Assembly (NCBI GenBank): GCA_024279945.1
Contig: JAJRRA010000045.1
Coordinates: forward strand, 1-64,000
DNA from: Gammaproteobacteria bacterium
GTDB taxonomy: Bacteria; Pseudomonadota; Gammaproteobacteria; Xanthomonadales; SZUA-36
Reading direction: 5' to 3'
Length of the DNA stretch: 64,000 nucleotides
The position numbers and the translations under genes were made by a program. Of this stretch, positions 1 to 7,656 are shown piece after piece. Numbering within the stretch: the first letter of the stretch is position 1; the number at the start of each line of letters is the position of its first letter. Below the pieces are notes generated by a model, which worked only from the letters and a program-made list of their open reading frames with translations, searched no databases and was not told where the DNA came from.

Positions 1-2
1 CC

Positions 3-122
3 TGGCGGTTTAATCGACGGTTCCGACTTGAAGCCATGGTGCCGCGTCTGTTATTAGCCGCTGCACGTTGCCAGCCTTGGTCTGAGGCCAGACTGCGTGA
101 CGTACCGGTTTATGGTAGCTGA
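3..122 (+). CDS. C-terminal fragment of a possible IS1595/ISXO2-like transposase (5' end outside window)
   Basis: An open frame runs in from the left edge and stops at 120-122. The about 39 visible residues include WRFNRRF followed by a basic stretch (VPRLLLAAARC). That resembles the C-terminal end of IS1595/ISXO2-type DDE transposases, but the fragment is too short to be sure. The catalytic residues and inverted repeats are not in view. Between it and the first phage gene (123-285) another open frame ending at 249 has no usual start codon, so I do not call it. Confidence 0.3.
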   Translation, partial: WRFNRRFRLEAMVPRLLLAAARCQPWSEARLRDVPVYGS

Positions 123-285
123 GATATCGAGCTAATCAGGTTACTTTTTAGAGCGCGGTGCACTGCGTTTCTGTGGCGATAGCTGGCATAGCCTGGCCGG
201 TAAAACCGTGCCGCTACCCGACCTGCCACAGACTCACTGTGATCGCTGATGCCGCTCTGCAGCGGTTTTCAATTTAGGAGGATAT

Positions 286-579
286 ATGAATCAAGCTCAA
301 AGGCATTTGGAATTATTGGGAAAGAAAGCTGAAGACAAAGTGACCGGATTTAAGGGGGTTGTTTCCCTCGTCTCTTTCGATCTGTATGGGTGCGTTCAGG
401 CGGTGGTCTCTCCGCCAGTCGGAAAGGACGGCAAAAAACCATCCGGTGAGTGGTTTGACGTTTCTCGCCTGAAGATATCACCCGTGGTTCGAGTGATGGA
501 TGTGCCGGATTTTGGGTCCGGTTATGTTGCGGAAGGGAAGAAGGGCGCGGCTGAAAAACCACCAATGAACTCTTTCTGA
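286..579 (+). CDS. conserved small phage protein, function unknown
   Basis: A 97-aa soluble protein preceded by a strong ribosome binding site (AGGAGG at 274-279, 6 bases before ATG). The N-terminal half (KVTGFKGVVSLVSFDLYGC) looks like a small beta-barrel fold. I recognise it as similar to conserved short proteins of tailed-phage early regions without an assigned role. No membrane segment or cysteine cluster is present. It is the first gene of a tightly packed rightward run (286-2406). The assignment as a real gene is firm; the function is unknown. Confidence 0.7.
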   Translation: MNQAQRHLELLGKKAEDKVTGFKGVVSLVSFDLYGCVQAVVSPPVGKDGKKPSGEWFDVSRLKISPVVRVMDVPDFGSGYVAEGKKGAAEKPPMNSF

Positions 580-603
580 TGCCCACAAAACAGGGCGGTT
601 AGC

Positions 604-756
604 GTGAAAAACCACACATTCAAACTCAACGGGCAAAAACCCGGAAAAGCGCATAAACACTGGGGTTTCAGAGGGTGCGGCAATTGTACTCTTCTACCGG
701 TGAAGATAACTCAAAGGGGCAATATCAGGCGGGATATAGCGATGGAGGTAATTTGA
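604..756 (+). CDS. small basic phage ORF (GTG start)
   Basis: A 50-aa ORF from GTG 604, ending in TGA 754-756, which overlaps the ATG of the next gene (TGATG). It is basic (KNHTFKLNGQKPGKAHK at the start) and has two cysteines in CGNC. The stop/start overlap and the absence of any other frame filling this gap support translation. The non-ATG start and weak upstream purine stretch weaken it. No family recognised. Confidence 0.35.
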   Translation: MKNHTFKLNGQKPGKAHKHWGFRGCGNCTLLPVKITQRGNIRRDIAMEVI

Positions 757-989
757 TGAATATCGGACACAACTGGCAGGCCAGTTTTATTGATGAATCA
801 CAGCGCGTCATGTTGACCAAGCCAGGCAACAAGACCGCAAGGAACATCTGCATGGAATATGAATTCCCGTTTCTGCGCCGCATCGATGCCAGGACCGGCA
901 TGCGGATGATCGATCATTTCAATGTGCTGCCACCGGATTGCCAGAACACGCTCCTGGAAGCATGCAAAGAACGGTGGGGTGGGAAATGA
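756..989 (+). CDS. small phage protein, function unknown
   Basis: A 77-aa protein. The frame is open from a GTG at 675, but ATG 756 has a good Shine-Dalgarno (GGAGGT at 744-749) and is preferred. The sequence is mixed alpha with an aromatic, charged middle (MEYEFPFLRRIDARTGMRM). It shares its stop region with the next start (ATGA overlap at 986-989), consistent with an early-region operon. No known domain recognised. Confidence 0.6.
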   Translation: MNIGHNWQASFIDESQRVMLTKPGNKTARNICMEYEFPFLRRIDARTGMRMIDHFNVLPPDCQNTLLEACKERWGGK

Positions 990-1183
990 AGCAAAAGAAG
1001 ATGTCCACGTTTTTGGGCTTTGCGGGCGCGGCATTAGGACTGATAGCGAACGGATCCGCCCGGCCACCCCGTAAACCCCGGGCCAGTATCTGCCCGCAAT
1101 GCAAGGGTAAGTTCACCCATCATCAAAAACGGTTCTGCTCCCCGGACTGTTATGACAAATACCACAACCAGGCGGCATCATGA
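986..1183 (+). CDS. small zinc-ribbon-like phage protein
   Basis: A 65-aa protein starting at ATG 986, overlapping the previous stop by 4 bases. The C-terminal half has a probable treble-clef/zinc-ribbon set: CPQC near residue 36, HH near 45 and C-SPDC near 51-55. The N-terminus has a short Gly/Ala-rich hydrophobic stretch. Such small finger proteins are common in phage early regions and may bind nucleic acid; that role is inference. It overlaps the next gene by 4 bases (ATGA at 1180). Confidence 0.6.
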   Translation: MKQKKMSTFLGFAGAALGLIANGSARPPRKPRASICPQCKGKFTHHQKRFCSPDCYDKYHNQAAS

Positions 1184-1407
1184 AGCAGACCACCTGGGAC
1201 GGTATGCAGCTGCGCCAATGGCGCCTGGATCAGGACCTGACAGTCTCGCAGCTGGCCGAGGCGATCCACATATCAGAGAAGCGCCTTTACTCGATCGAGA
1301 ACGGTTATCCGCCCACCCTGGAACAGGCACACAAGATCACCCGACTGACACGCGGTGCCATCCGCTACCGCGATATCTATATCGAATTTGATCCGAGGTA
1401 CGCATGA
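1180..1407 (+). CDS. HTH (XRE-like) DNA-binding protein
   Basis: A 75-aa protein made almost entirely of a Cro/CI-type helix-turn-helix. Recognition helices lie around residues 20-45 (LTVSQLAEAIHISEKRLYSIE). It is small and lacks a cI-type C-terminal domain, so it could be a Cro-like or late regulator. It sits in the rightward run with 4-bp overlaps on both sides, not at a divergent switch. The lysogeny repressor itself is not in the window. Confidence 0.65.
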   Translation: MKQTTWDGMQLRQWRLDQDLTVSQLAEAIHISEKRLYSIENGYPPTLEQAHKITRLTRGAIRYRDIYIEFDPRYA

Positions 1408-1844
1408 GCAGAAAACCCGACATGGATGGCTGGGTGCTTACCTGGCGCCTGAAACTGGATGAACCCTGCATCCTGTTGAACAAGTGGCAGCGGATGCATT
1501 GGCGCCAGCGCAGCCGCTATGAGAAAAAACTCCACTGGCTGGTCCGGGCCCAGGTGAAGTCCAGGCCGACAACAACCATCCGGAAAAGCCGGATCCACAT
1601 TACCCGGGGAAACCCACCACCACGCCCGGATCATGACGGACTGATCGGTGGCCTCAAGCCATTGATCGACATTCTGTGCTCCCAGCGAGCCAGGAACCCG
1701 CTGGGCCTGGGATTCATCATCGATGACAGTCCGCAATACCTGGACACCCTGACCGCAGACTCAGTGATCACCCCGCCAAAGCAGGGCTTTACGCTGATCG
1801 AGATCTGGCAGCCGGGCTCAAGCGATATCAGGAAAGCAGCGTAA
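1404..1844 (+). CDS. RusA-like Holliday junction resolvase family protein
   Basis: A 146-aa protein. A central PDHDGLIGGLKPLIDIL block (about residues 74-90) and a later FIIDDS (about 109-114) match the spacing of acidic residues in RusA-family resolvases (P-D-xD-N-L-K-A-L-K-D-x-L followed by a DD motif). RusA-type enzymes cut four-way junctions as dimers and are common in phage middle regions just before the late-regulator gene. The family match is by motif only; the exact active residues were not aligned. Confidence 0.6.
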   Translation: MSRKPDMDGWVLTWRLKLDEPCILLNKWQRMHWRQRSRYEKKLHWLVRAQVKSRPTTTIRKSRIHITRGNPPPRPDHDGLIGGLKPLIDILCSQRARNPLGLGFIIDDSPQYLDTLTADSVITPPKQGFTLIEIWQPGSSDIRKAA

Positions 1845-1875
1845 TGATCCACATGGAACATCAGGAGAAAAAATA

Positions 1876-2406
1876 ATGGGTGTCCAGAAGCTACTGGCCA
1901 AACTCACCGCTGGTACAATCAATTTGATGGGCTCATCAGGTGGTATCCCGGCCATTACGGCAGCAGAGCTCAATGCGGCCATGGGCTATGCCCAGCGGGA
2001 TGTCACTAATGCCGCAGGATGTCAGACACTGCAAAAGTTGAAAACGCCCACCGGATCCATGATCGTGATGGCCCGTTACGCTGATGATAAAAAGAACCTG
2101 CAAATGCTCAAAGGGCGGCTTCCACGCCAGGTGTATTACGCCTGGTGGAATCACAACACCCCAGACTCGGAAACCATCTCGAAGCTCCAAATGCGCCGCC
2201 TGGCCAGAGTCCTGGCAGATGATTACTGCGAAGTTCCATTGCACGATTACACCACCAGCTATATCGCCCACACTATCGGCATCGATGTGCGCACCTACAA
2301 ACGTAAACTGGCCAGATTTTACGGCGAACAAAAGACTGTGTTGAGTGGCATTGAGGCGGACTTCCTACAGGCTTTCAAAAAACGGCTTTTTGAGCAAATT
2401 TCATAA
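1876..2406 (+). CDS. phage protein of unknown function; position of a late-gene regulator
   Basis: A 176-aa mostly helical protein, the last gene before two terminators, a tRNA and the lysis genes. It has no cysteine cluster like the lambda Q zinc finger and no HTH I can name, although the C-terminal part (residues about 120-170, IGIDVRTYKRKLARFY) could form a DNA-binding helix pair. Its place directly before a terminator pair is where lambdoid phages keep antiterminator Q; that is inference from position only. ATG at 1876 follows GGAGAAAA. Confidence 0.55.
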   Translation: MGVQKLLAKLTAGTINLMGSSGGIPAITAAELNAAMGYAQRDVTNAAGCQTLQKLKTPTGSMIVMARYADDKKNLQMLKGRLPRQVYYAWWNHNTPDSETISKLQMRRLARVLADDYCEVPLHDYTTSYIAHTIGIDVRTYKRKLARFYGEQKTVLSGIEADFLQAFKKRLFEQIS

Positions 2407-2477
2407 AAAAACGCCCGAGTGGTGTAAATGCCATTGAAATGGTGCTATATTCCTAGTGTCCAGAAGTGTCAGAGAAG

Positions 2478-2496
2478 CCCGCGAAAGCGGGTTTTT
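2478..2496 (+). terminator. rho-independent terminator
   Basis: Perfect 5-bp GC stem (CCCGC at 2478-2482, GCGGG at 2487-2491) with a GAAA tetraloop followed by TTTTT. It ends the early/middle run 70 bases after the stop of the preceding gene. Confidence 0.75.
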
Positions 2497-2541
2497 GCGT
2501 TTCTGGCCTTTGAAATTCCGACTCTTCCAACGAGTCTTTTG

Positions 2542-2563
2542 CCGCCATCGAGGCGGTTTTTTT
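2542..2563 (+). terminator. second rho-independent terminator before the phage tRNA
   Basis: Stem CCGCC (2542-2546) and GGCGG (2552-2556), 5-nt loop, then a run of seven T. Two terminators in 90 bp between middle and lysis genes suggest that the late region depends on read-through or its own promoter. Confidence 0.75.
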
Positions 2564-2568
2564 ATTGC

Positions 2569-2643
2569 TGCGGTGAAGTGTTCAGGCAACACGCCGGTCT
2601 CATAAGCCGGAGATTACTGGTTCAACTCCAGTCACCGCATCCA
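2569..2643 (+). tRNA. phage-encoded tRNA with CAT anticodon (Met or lysidine-type Ile)
   Basis: 75 nt folding as a cloverleaf: acceptor TGCGGTG/CACCGCA (7 bp), D stem GTGT/ACAC, anticodon stem CCGGT/GCCGG with loop CTCATAA (anticodon CAT), T stem ACTGG/CCAGT with loop TTCAACT, discriminator T and an encoded CCA. A37 and T33 are in place. CAT can be elongator tRNA-Met or tRNA-Ile2 (modified by TilS); sequence alone does not decide. The short D loop and A at position 8 are unusual. It lies between a terminator and the lysis genes. Confidence 0.85.
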
Positions 2644-2703
2644 AACCGCGAGTCTCGCCGCGATCCGACCAAAGCAAAAAACCGAAAACAGTTGGTGAGA
2701 AAT

Positions 2704-3072
2704 ATGCCTATTGATCTATCCGCTGGCGAAAAAACACAGGTAACAATTACATTGAGATCACTAGCTATCATTGTTATTTTCTCAGTATCGGCTTACATCT
2801 GGCTGTTTACGACGTTTGCCACCAAAGCCGACGCCAGCGCCATTGCCACGCAACTCGGCCAGCACATCCAGCAGACCGATATTTATCGGATTGACCGGGA
2901 TATTGACAACACCCAAGACAAGCTGTTTGACCTCAATGAGCGCATCGCGGCTGAGGGAGAAACAATGGAACGCCGCCAAAAAAGGGATGAATACCAGCGC
3001 AGAATAAAAAAAATGGGCAGTCAAAAAACCTGCATCCAGTCCAATCAATCAAATTGTCGAATAACAAATTAA
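2704..3072 (+). CDS. single-pass membrane protein of the lysis cassette
   Basis: A 122-aa protein from ATG 2704 (the open frame extends upstream to 2428 but crosses two terminators and the tRNA, so that start is rejected). One transmembrane helix at about residues 18-38 (SLAIIVIFSVSAYIWLFTTF) is followed by a charged coiled-coil-prone segment (about 60-105). The stop abuts the ATG of the endolysin. It could be a holin-class or lysis-accessory protein; the coiled coil after one helix is atypical for a canonical holin. Confidence 0.6.
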   Translation: MPIDLSAGEKTQVTITLRSLAIIVIFSVSAYIWLFTTFATKADASAIATQLGQHIQQTDIYRIDRDIDNTQDKLFDLNERIAAEGETMERRQKRDEYQRRIKKMGSQKTCIQSNQSNCRITN

Positions 3073-3516
3073 ATGGATTTTTCTCGCCTGGAAACCACCG
3101 TCATGAAAGACGAGGGATTCCGGCCAAAGCCGTACCTGGACACGATAGGGATCCCCACCATCGGTTATGGCACTACGACCATCCTGGGTCGTCCAGTCAG
3201 CTTGGAGGATCCATCGATATCAGCTCATAACGCCAGGCAAATTCTGCGGGGAGATCTATACCAGTCGTTAGTTGACTCGCAGCACCTGTTTGAGCGATTT
3301 GATGAAATGGACAACGTCCGGCAGGAAGTCATCGCCAACATGGCTTACAACCTGGGACGGAAACGCCTGGGTGGATTTAAGCGCATGATTGCCGCAGCAG
3401 AAAAACTGGACTATGACCTGATGGCCGATGAAATGGTCACCAGTCGGTGGTTCCTGCAGGTTGGCAGCCGGGCAATGAGGCTGTCGCAGGAGATGCGTGA
3501 TGGAATCACTTCTTAG
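3073..3516 (+). CDS. endolysin, GH24 (T4-type) lysozyme
   Basis: A 147-aa muramidase that would cleave the beta-1,4 bond between MurNAc and GlcNAc. The T4 lysozyme triad spacing is present: E14, D23 and T29 within KDEGFRPKPYLDTIGIPTIG, corresponding to E11/D20/T26. The length is near that of T4 lysozyme (164). There is no signal peptide or N-terminal anchor, so it needs a holin for export. It begins directly at the stop of the upstream membrane protein and overlaps the next gene by 17 bases. Confidence 0.9.
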   Translation: MDFSRLETTVMKDEGFRPKPYLDTIGIPTIGYGTTTILGRPVSLEDPSISAHNARQILRGDLYQSLVDSQHLFERFDEMDNVRQEVIANMAYNLGRKRLGGFKRMIAAAEKLDYDLMADEMVTSRWFLQVGSRAMRLSQEMRDGITS

Positions 3517-3706
3517 ACAAAATCGTAAGTACAAGGCCTTTTTGCTGGCATTTTTGACAGCCTCCATTATGTTGGCATTCGACAAATTGACGGGGACCGA
3601 GTGGGTGACATTTTGCGGTGCGGTTTACGCCACCTATGCGGTCGCAAACGTCCGCACGGCCGCGAACGCAATCAGAGGCAGAGACAATGCTGGTGGAGAT
3701 TCTTAA
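3500..3706 (+). CDS. putative holin (two-helix membrane protein)
   Basis: A 68-aa protein from ATG 3500 (an in-frame GTG at 3497 is the alternative). Two hydrophobic segments at about 13-28 (AFLLAFLTASIMLAF) and 34-52, with a basic N-terminus and a charged tail, give the look of a class II/III holin. It overlaps the endolysin and the Rz start. The role is inferred from topology and position in the lysis cassette. Confidence 0.6.
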   Translation: MESLLRQNRKYKAFLLAFLTASIMLAFDKLTGTEWVTFCGAVYATYAVANVRTAANAIRGRDNAGGDS

Positions 3707-4121
3707 ATCGATTGGCGCCAAGGTTGCCGCCAGCGCGATTGGAGCATTCCTGGCGCCATTTAAGCTGTATTTTTTGGCAGCAGCGATGGCGGCAGTTATT
3801 GGATCGGTCGGTTACTACATCTATACCGCCGAGACAGCAAAAGCCCAGGTCATCGTGTTGGAGGATCGGATCGGCGGGTTGCTAAACACGCTGGATCGAA
3901 ATAAAACAGCCATCCAGCAATGCCTGGATACAAATGCCGAAAACGAATCTGAGGCCATTCGCCAGGCTGAACTGGCCCAGTCAGCCGTTGCCCGCGTGGC
4001 CGAGCTCGAGGCCCGGGTCAACCAGGACATCGAGGATATATCTCATGAGGCTGAAACATTTCGCACGGAATTTGATTGTCCTGCTCTTACTGATGATTTT
4101 CGGCAGTGGGTGCGCGACTGA
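3687..4121 (+). CDS. Rz-like i-spanin
   Basis: A 144-aa protein from ATG 3687. An N-terminal membrane anchor (about residues 24-47) is followed by a long periplasmic coiled coil (AKAQVIVLEDRIGGLL... to about 130) rich in Q, E and A. This is the architecture of Rz, the inner-membrane spanin that with Rz1 fuses inner and outer membranes at the last step of lysis. The longer open frame from 3618 has no better start. Its 3' end contains the start of Rz1 in another frame. Confidence 0.8.
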   Translation: MLVEILKSIGAKVAASAIGAFLAPFKLYFLAAAMAAVIGSVGYYIYTAETAKAQVIVLEDRIGGLLNTLDRNKTAIQQCLDTNAENESEAIRQAELAQSAVARVAELEARVNQDIEDISHEAETFRTEFDCPALTDDFRQWVRD

Positions 4122-4338
4122 GCGGATTGTCACAGAGTATGAGACCGTCGATGTGGTTCGGGATCGGTATGTCCCTGTTCCGCCAGGCCTGACCAAGCCG
4201 GTGGAAACAATCGATCTATCAGCCGATTTCGACGTGTACGAGCTCGGCGCAGTAGCAAAGGCTCGGAAAGCACGCATCCGGCAATGCAACGGACAGCTCG
4301 CTGGAATAGCCGGGCTAGCGGAACCATCAACAGACTAA
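4045..4338 (+). CDS. Rz1-like o-spanin lipoprotein, nested start inside Rz
   Basis: A 97-aa protein in the +1 frame relative to Rz. A signal sequence with leucine core (IVLLLLMIF, residues 11-19) ends in GSGC, with C23 as the predicted lipidated residue. The mature part is short and has a proline-containing segment (RYVPVPPGLTKP). Overlapping Rz/Rz1 with the Rz1 start embedded in Rz is the classic two-component spanin layout. The overlap is 77 bases and Rz1 then extends beyond Rz. Confidence 0.8.
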   Translation: MRLKHFARNLIVLLLLMIFGSGCATERIVTEYETVDVVRDRYVPVPPGLTKPVETIDLSADFDVYELGAVAKARKARIRQCNGQLAGIAGLAEPSTD

Positions 4339-4464
4339 TCAACACTCCAGCCTACACAGGGCGGAGCGCAGCCAGCGGTGTCCCAGCGATTCACTCCCGC
4401 TTGTTTCTCCTGCACCGCGGGCTGCTTTGAGACATCCCACCGAACTTAATACGAGGACTATTCC

Positions 4465-4902
4465 ATGGCGGCTTACAACAAGTTTCAGCAATTTACTGAG
4501 GATTTGGCCCATAAGGTCCACAACCTGGGCTCTGATACGCTCACTGTGGCTTTGTGCAACGCGGCTAATGCACCGTCGGCCTCCTTGGATGCGGTTCTGG
4601 CCGATCTGGTAACCATCGCCTATACAAACCTGTCCAGTCGGGTAATCACGACCAGCACATCAGGTCAGACGACGGGTACGTATGACTTGGTACTCAATGA
4701 CCTGACACTGACTGCATCGGGCGGAGCGGTCGCCGCATTTCGTTATGTCGTCGTATACAACGACACCCCAATAGCGCCAGCTGATCCATTGATAGGCTGG
4801 TTTGATTATGGGGCTGATCTGACATTGGCAGATGGCGAAAGCCTGACGATCGATTTCGGCGCGGATGGTGGTACGACAGGATCACTGCTTACGTTAGCGT
4901 AA
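4465..4902 (+). CDS. phage virion-associated protein, function unknown
   Basis: A 145-aa protein starting MAAYNKFQQFTEDLAHKVHN, a recognisable start of a conserved phage protein that usually sits next to fibre genes. The rest is beta-rich with many T, S, G and A residues, typical of virion surface proteins. It is preceded by 126 bp without a gene after Rz1. The exact role (fibre, decoration or adaptor) cannot be told. Confidence 0.6.
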   Translation: MAAYNKFQQFTEDLAHKVHNLGSDTLTVALCNAANAPSASLDAVLADLVTIAYTNLSSRVITTSTSGQTTGTYDLVLNDLTLTASGGAVAAFRYVVVYNDTPIAPADPLIGWFDYGADLTLADGESLTIDFGADGGTTGSLLTLA

Positions 4903-4922
4903 TACCGCTACCTGGTTAGACC

Positions 4923-7376
4923 ATGGCGGTAACAATCAACAACAACTGGGGCGCCGAAACCGGCGGCATGGACGAAGCCAGCAGTGTTGTTTCCGCCACG
5001 GCCTCATCCGCCCAAGCGCATAGTGGCGCCTATAGTTATCTGTGCGCAAGCAGTGCGCAAAATTTCGATTTAGACCCGTTTGAGGCAGTCGCAGACGCGG
5101 GCACCAAATGCATCCTAGGGTTTTGGTATCGCACACCATCGGCGTTCAGCACGCTGGAAATGGCGAAGCTATGGGATGGCACTAACCAGGATTTTTCCCT
5201 GGATCAGCAAAGCGACGGTGCGGTTGATTTACAAGATTCGGCCGGAATCACCCGGATAAACGGCACAACCCTGCTGAGTGCTAGTACGTGGTATTTCATC
5301 GAGGTCTATGTTGACCGGCTGAATTCGGGCGCGGCTGAATTTTTCATCGACGGTGTTTCACAGGGAACAACAGCAGCACAGGATTTCAACGCCATAACTG
5401 GCGGGCCAGTATTGAGATTTGCTGGCACACACGCATCCGCAAGCACCTATTACGATGATATCTATTTTATCTCTGGTGCTACGGCTGCGACTGACCGATT
5501 GGGCGGCTGTGAGGTATTTGGTTATCGGTCAAATCTGAATAGCGCAACTCCCGATATCGGTGACGTACTAGATATCGGCGTCTGGAAAGATGCCCAGGAA
5601 ATTCCGTTTAGCACTACGCTTTATGCTCGATATGAGGGAGCAGGTATACAAGCTGGTGCGGTCAATACAGATGATTTAGGCGGGTCATCAACTGGTGGCC
5701 CGAGCGGTGATACCAAGATCACCGGGTCCATAAAAGCGATTAAGGGCATCTGGAATGCGCGAAGAAGTTCCGGCACGGCCACAACGCATTATGCGCTACT
5801 GGGCAACAGTGGCGATGGTACAACCCGCACGACTGTGGTGTTAGGGACCACAAACAAGATATATACCGTCGTATCTGAGGCGGCCACAATCGTTCCAACC
5901 GCCGCCGAATATTGCCGGATTGGAATTGAAAAAACCGCCGGTAGCCGAAAATGGGATTGCCGGGATATGCTGGCGACAATCCTGCATGTCCCGGCAAACG
6001 ATTTTACACTGACCGCCGCCAGCGGATCGTATAGTGTCACTGGTCAATCTGCCGGTCTTGATTTCGGTACGATCATCAAACCAGTGTCCGGATCATATGC
6101 GGTTACGGGGCAATCAGCCGCGCTGACTGTCACTCGGGGACTAACTGCCTCATCAGGCACGTATGCGATAACGGGTGCGGCGGCTAATTTACTGACAGGC
6201 CGTGATTTATCAGCCGTTGCGGGTAGTTATTTACTGACCGCTCAAGCGGTTGGTTTAACCACGCACCGCGACCTGCCGGCAACATTAGGTAATTATGCAG
6301 TAACTGGCCAGGCCTCCAACCTGGACCTGTTTCGCAACCTGGGTGCAGCAACTGGCGCATATGCTCTGCCCGGCGCATCAGCAGGGCTTGATCGCGGACT
6401 CATATTACAGCTGAATGTCGGCAGCTATTCAATCAGCGGCCAGGCTGCAAATGTTAAACACAACGCCATACTCCAGCCGGCAACTGGGGCATACACTAAG
6501 TCCGGCGTTAATGCCGCGTTGCGATTTGCCCAAGTATTGTCGGTCGGGGCAGGTATACACAACCTGTCCGGCGCCAGCGCAGCTCTTAGTCGTGGATACT
6601 CGCTACAAGCGGCCCCTGGATCATTTAGCCTAATTGGTGTCGCAGCTGCCTTGGATCATGGGTATCAGCTGGGAGCATCAACCGGCAGTCATAGTAGTAC
6701 GGGCCAGCCAGCTGCATTGCAAACAGCCCGACAACTGTCATCCGTTACTGGCAGTTATGCGCTAACGGGAAATTCAGCTGGTCTCCTACCGGCCCAAGTA
6801 TTAGCCGTCAATCCAGGTGTTTATGCCATTACCGGCGTTGCAGCGGATCTGCAAACCGGCGGTAAACTCAGTGCTGATACGGGCGTTTATGCAGTAAGCG
6901 GTCAGTCATCTGGTCTGCAGTATGAGCGCCGATTTACAGTCGCCACCAGCGCGATCGCATTGGCCGGTACGAGTGCGATCCTGCAGCGTGGCTACCTGTT
7001 GGTCGGATCCGCTGGCAATTATGTTCAGACTGGACAATCGGCCTCTCTATCCCGGGTTTATGTGCTGGTCTGTGACACTGGATCAGTCACATACAGCGGC
7101 GTAAACGCCGAACTGGACCATTCTGGCAGCTTGGCGGCTGAGACGGGCACGTACACGATCACCGGTGTATCGGCCAAGCTGCCAGTTAGTCGACAGATTG
7201 CTGCAGACTTTGGGGAATACTCACTAACCGGTCTTGATACAGCACTGTTAGTTAATGTCGTTCCTGTGACGCCATCGACCAGGACATTTAATACTGGAGC
7301 TGGTGATACCTTTGCAACCATTAATGACAATCGTTTGTTCAACACATCAACAAATGCAACCAGGTTTAATGTATGA
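4923..7376 (+). CDS. large fibre/adhesin protein with LamG-like head and 22-residue repeats
   Basis: An 817-aa protein. Residues about 1-200 look like a concanavalin/LamG-type beta-sandwich (HSGAYSYLCASS, FWYRTPSAFSTLEM, YYDDIYFISG). Residues about 200-360 are a second beta domain. Residues 363-780 are 19 in-register 22-aa repeats. The C-terminal about 38 residues (RTFNTGAGDTFATINDNRLF) form a short tail. The gene lies between lysis and packaging genes and overlaps the fibre-adaptor-like gene by 4 bases. A virion fibre or host-binding protein is the likely role; the receptor is unknown. Confidence 0.75.
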   Translation: MAVTINNNWGAETGGMDEASSVVSATASSAQAHSGAYSYLCASSAQNFDLDPFEAVADAGTKCILGFWYRTPSAFSTLEMAKLWDGTNQDFSLDQQSDGAVDLQDSAGITRINGTTLLSASTWYFIEVYVDRLNSGAAEFFIDGVSQGTTAAQDFNAITGGPVLRFAGTHASASTYYDDIYFISGATAATDRLGGCEVFGYRSNLNSATPDIGDVLDIGVWKDAQEIPFSTTLYARYEGAGIQAGAVNTDDLGGSSTGGPSGDTKITGSIKAIKGIWNARRSSGTATTHYALLGNSGDGTTRTTVVLGTTNKIYTVVSEAATIVPTAAEYCRIGIEKTAGSRKWDCRDMLATILHVPANDFTLTAASGSYSVTGQSAGLDFGTIIKPVSGSYAVTGQSAALTVTRGLTASSGTYAITGAAANLLTGRDLSAVAGSYLLTAQAVGLTTHRDLPATLGNYAVTGQASNLDLFRNLGAATGAYALPGASAGLDRGLILQLNVGSYSISGQAANVKHNAILQPATGAYTKSGVNAALRFAQVLSVGAGIHNLSGASAALSRGYSLQAAPGSFSLIGVAAALDHGYQLGASTGSHSSTGQPAALQTARQLSSVTGSYALTGNSAGLLPAQVLAVNPGVYAITGVAADLQTGGKLSADTGVYAVSGQSSGLQYERRFTVATSAIALAGTSAILQRGYLLVGSAGNYVQTGQSASLSRVYVLVCDTGSVTYSGVNAELDHSGSLAAETGTYTITGVSAKLPVSRQIAADFGEYSLTGLDTALLVNVVPVTPSTRTFNTGAGDTFATINDNRLFNTSTNATRFNV
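6009..7262 (+). repeat. 19 tandem 66-bp coding repeats (22 aa each)
   Basis: Starting at the CTG of LTAASGSYSVTG, the frame is divided exactly into 19 units of 22 residues with no insertion or deletion. Consensus: L-x-A-x-x-G-S-Y-x-x-T-G-Q-x-A-x-L-x-x-x-R-x. The Gly-Ser-Tyr, Thr-Gly and Ala-x-Leu positions are best kept. DNA identity between units is low, so this is an old, selection-kept protein repeat and not a recent satellite. Confidence 0.9.
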
Positions 7377-7654
7377 CTTTTACTACATCCAAAGACCCTG
7401 AATCCGTTATTGACTACGCCATCGACTGGTCTGCTACCTTGGCGCAATCTGATCCAGATGACACTATTGCAACCAGCTCATGGGCTGCAGATAACGGGCT
7501 AATAGTGGACAGCGACAGCAAGACAGACACGATAGCGACAGTGTGGGTTTCAGCTGGCAACCGCGGGACGATCGCGTCATTGGTTAATACTATTACAACA
7601 ACAGGAGGCCGGACATATCAGCGCACTATACATCTGACCATGACAGACAAATAA
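7373..7654 (+). CDS. phage fibre-tail adaptor-like protein
   Basis: A 93-aa beta-rich protein. It has the pattern of a small phage family with KDP-x5-DYAIDWS near the N-terminus, followed by alternating TIATSSW and TIATVWVSAG strands. Members usually sit next to fibre genes and resemble an immunoglobulin-like fold. The start overlaps the fibre gene stop by 4 bases (ATGA). Role as adaptor is inferred from family and position. Confidence 0.65.
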   Translation: MTFTTSKDPESVIDYAIDWSATLAQSDPDDTIATSSWAADNGLIVDSDSKTDTIATVWVSAGNRGTIASLVNTITTTGGRTYQRTIHLTMTDK

Positions 7655-7656
7655 GC

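Noticed and set aside
2428-2703. Long upstream extension of the frame ending at 3072
   Set aside because: It runs through two terminators and a complete tRNA; ATG 2704 gives a sensible membrane protein.
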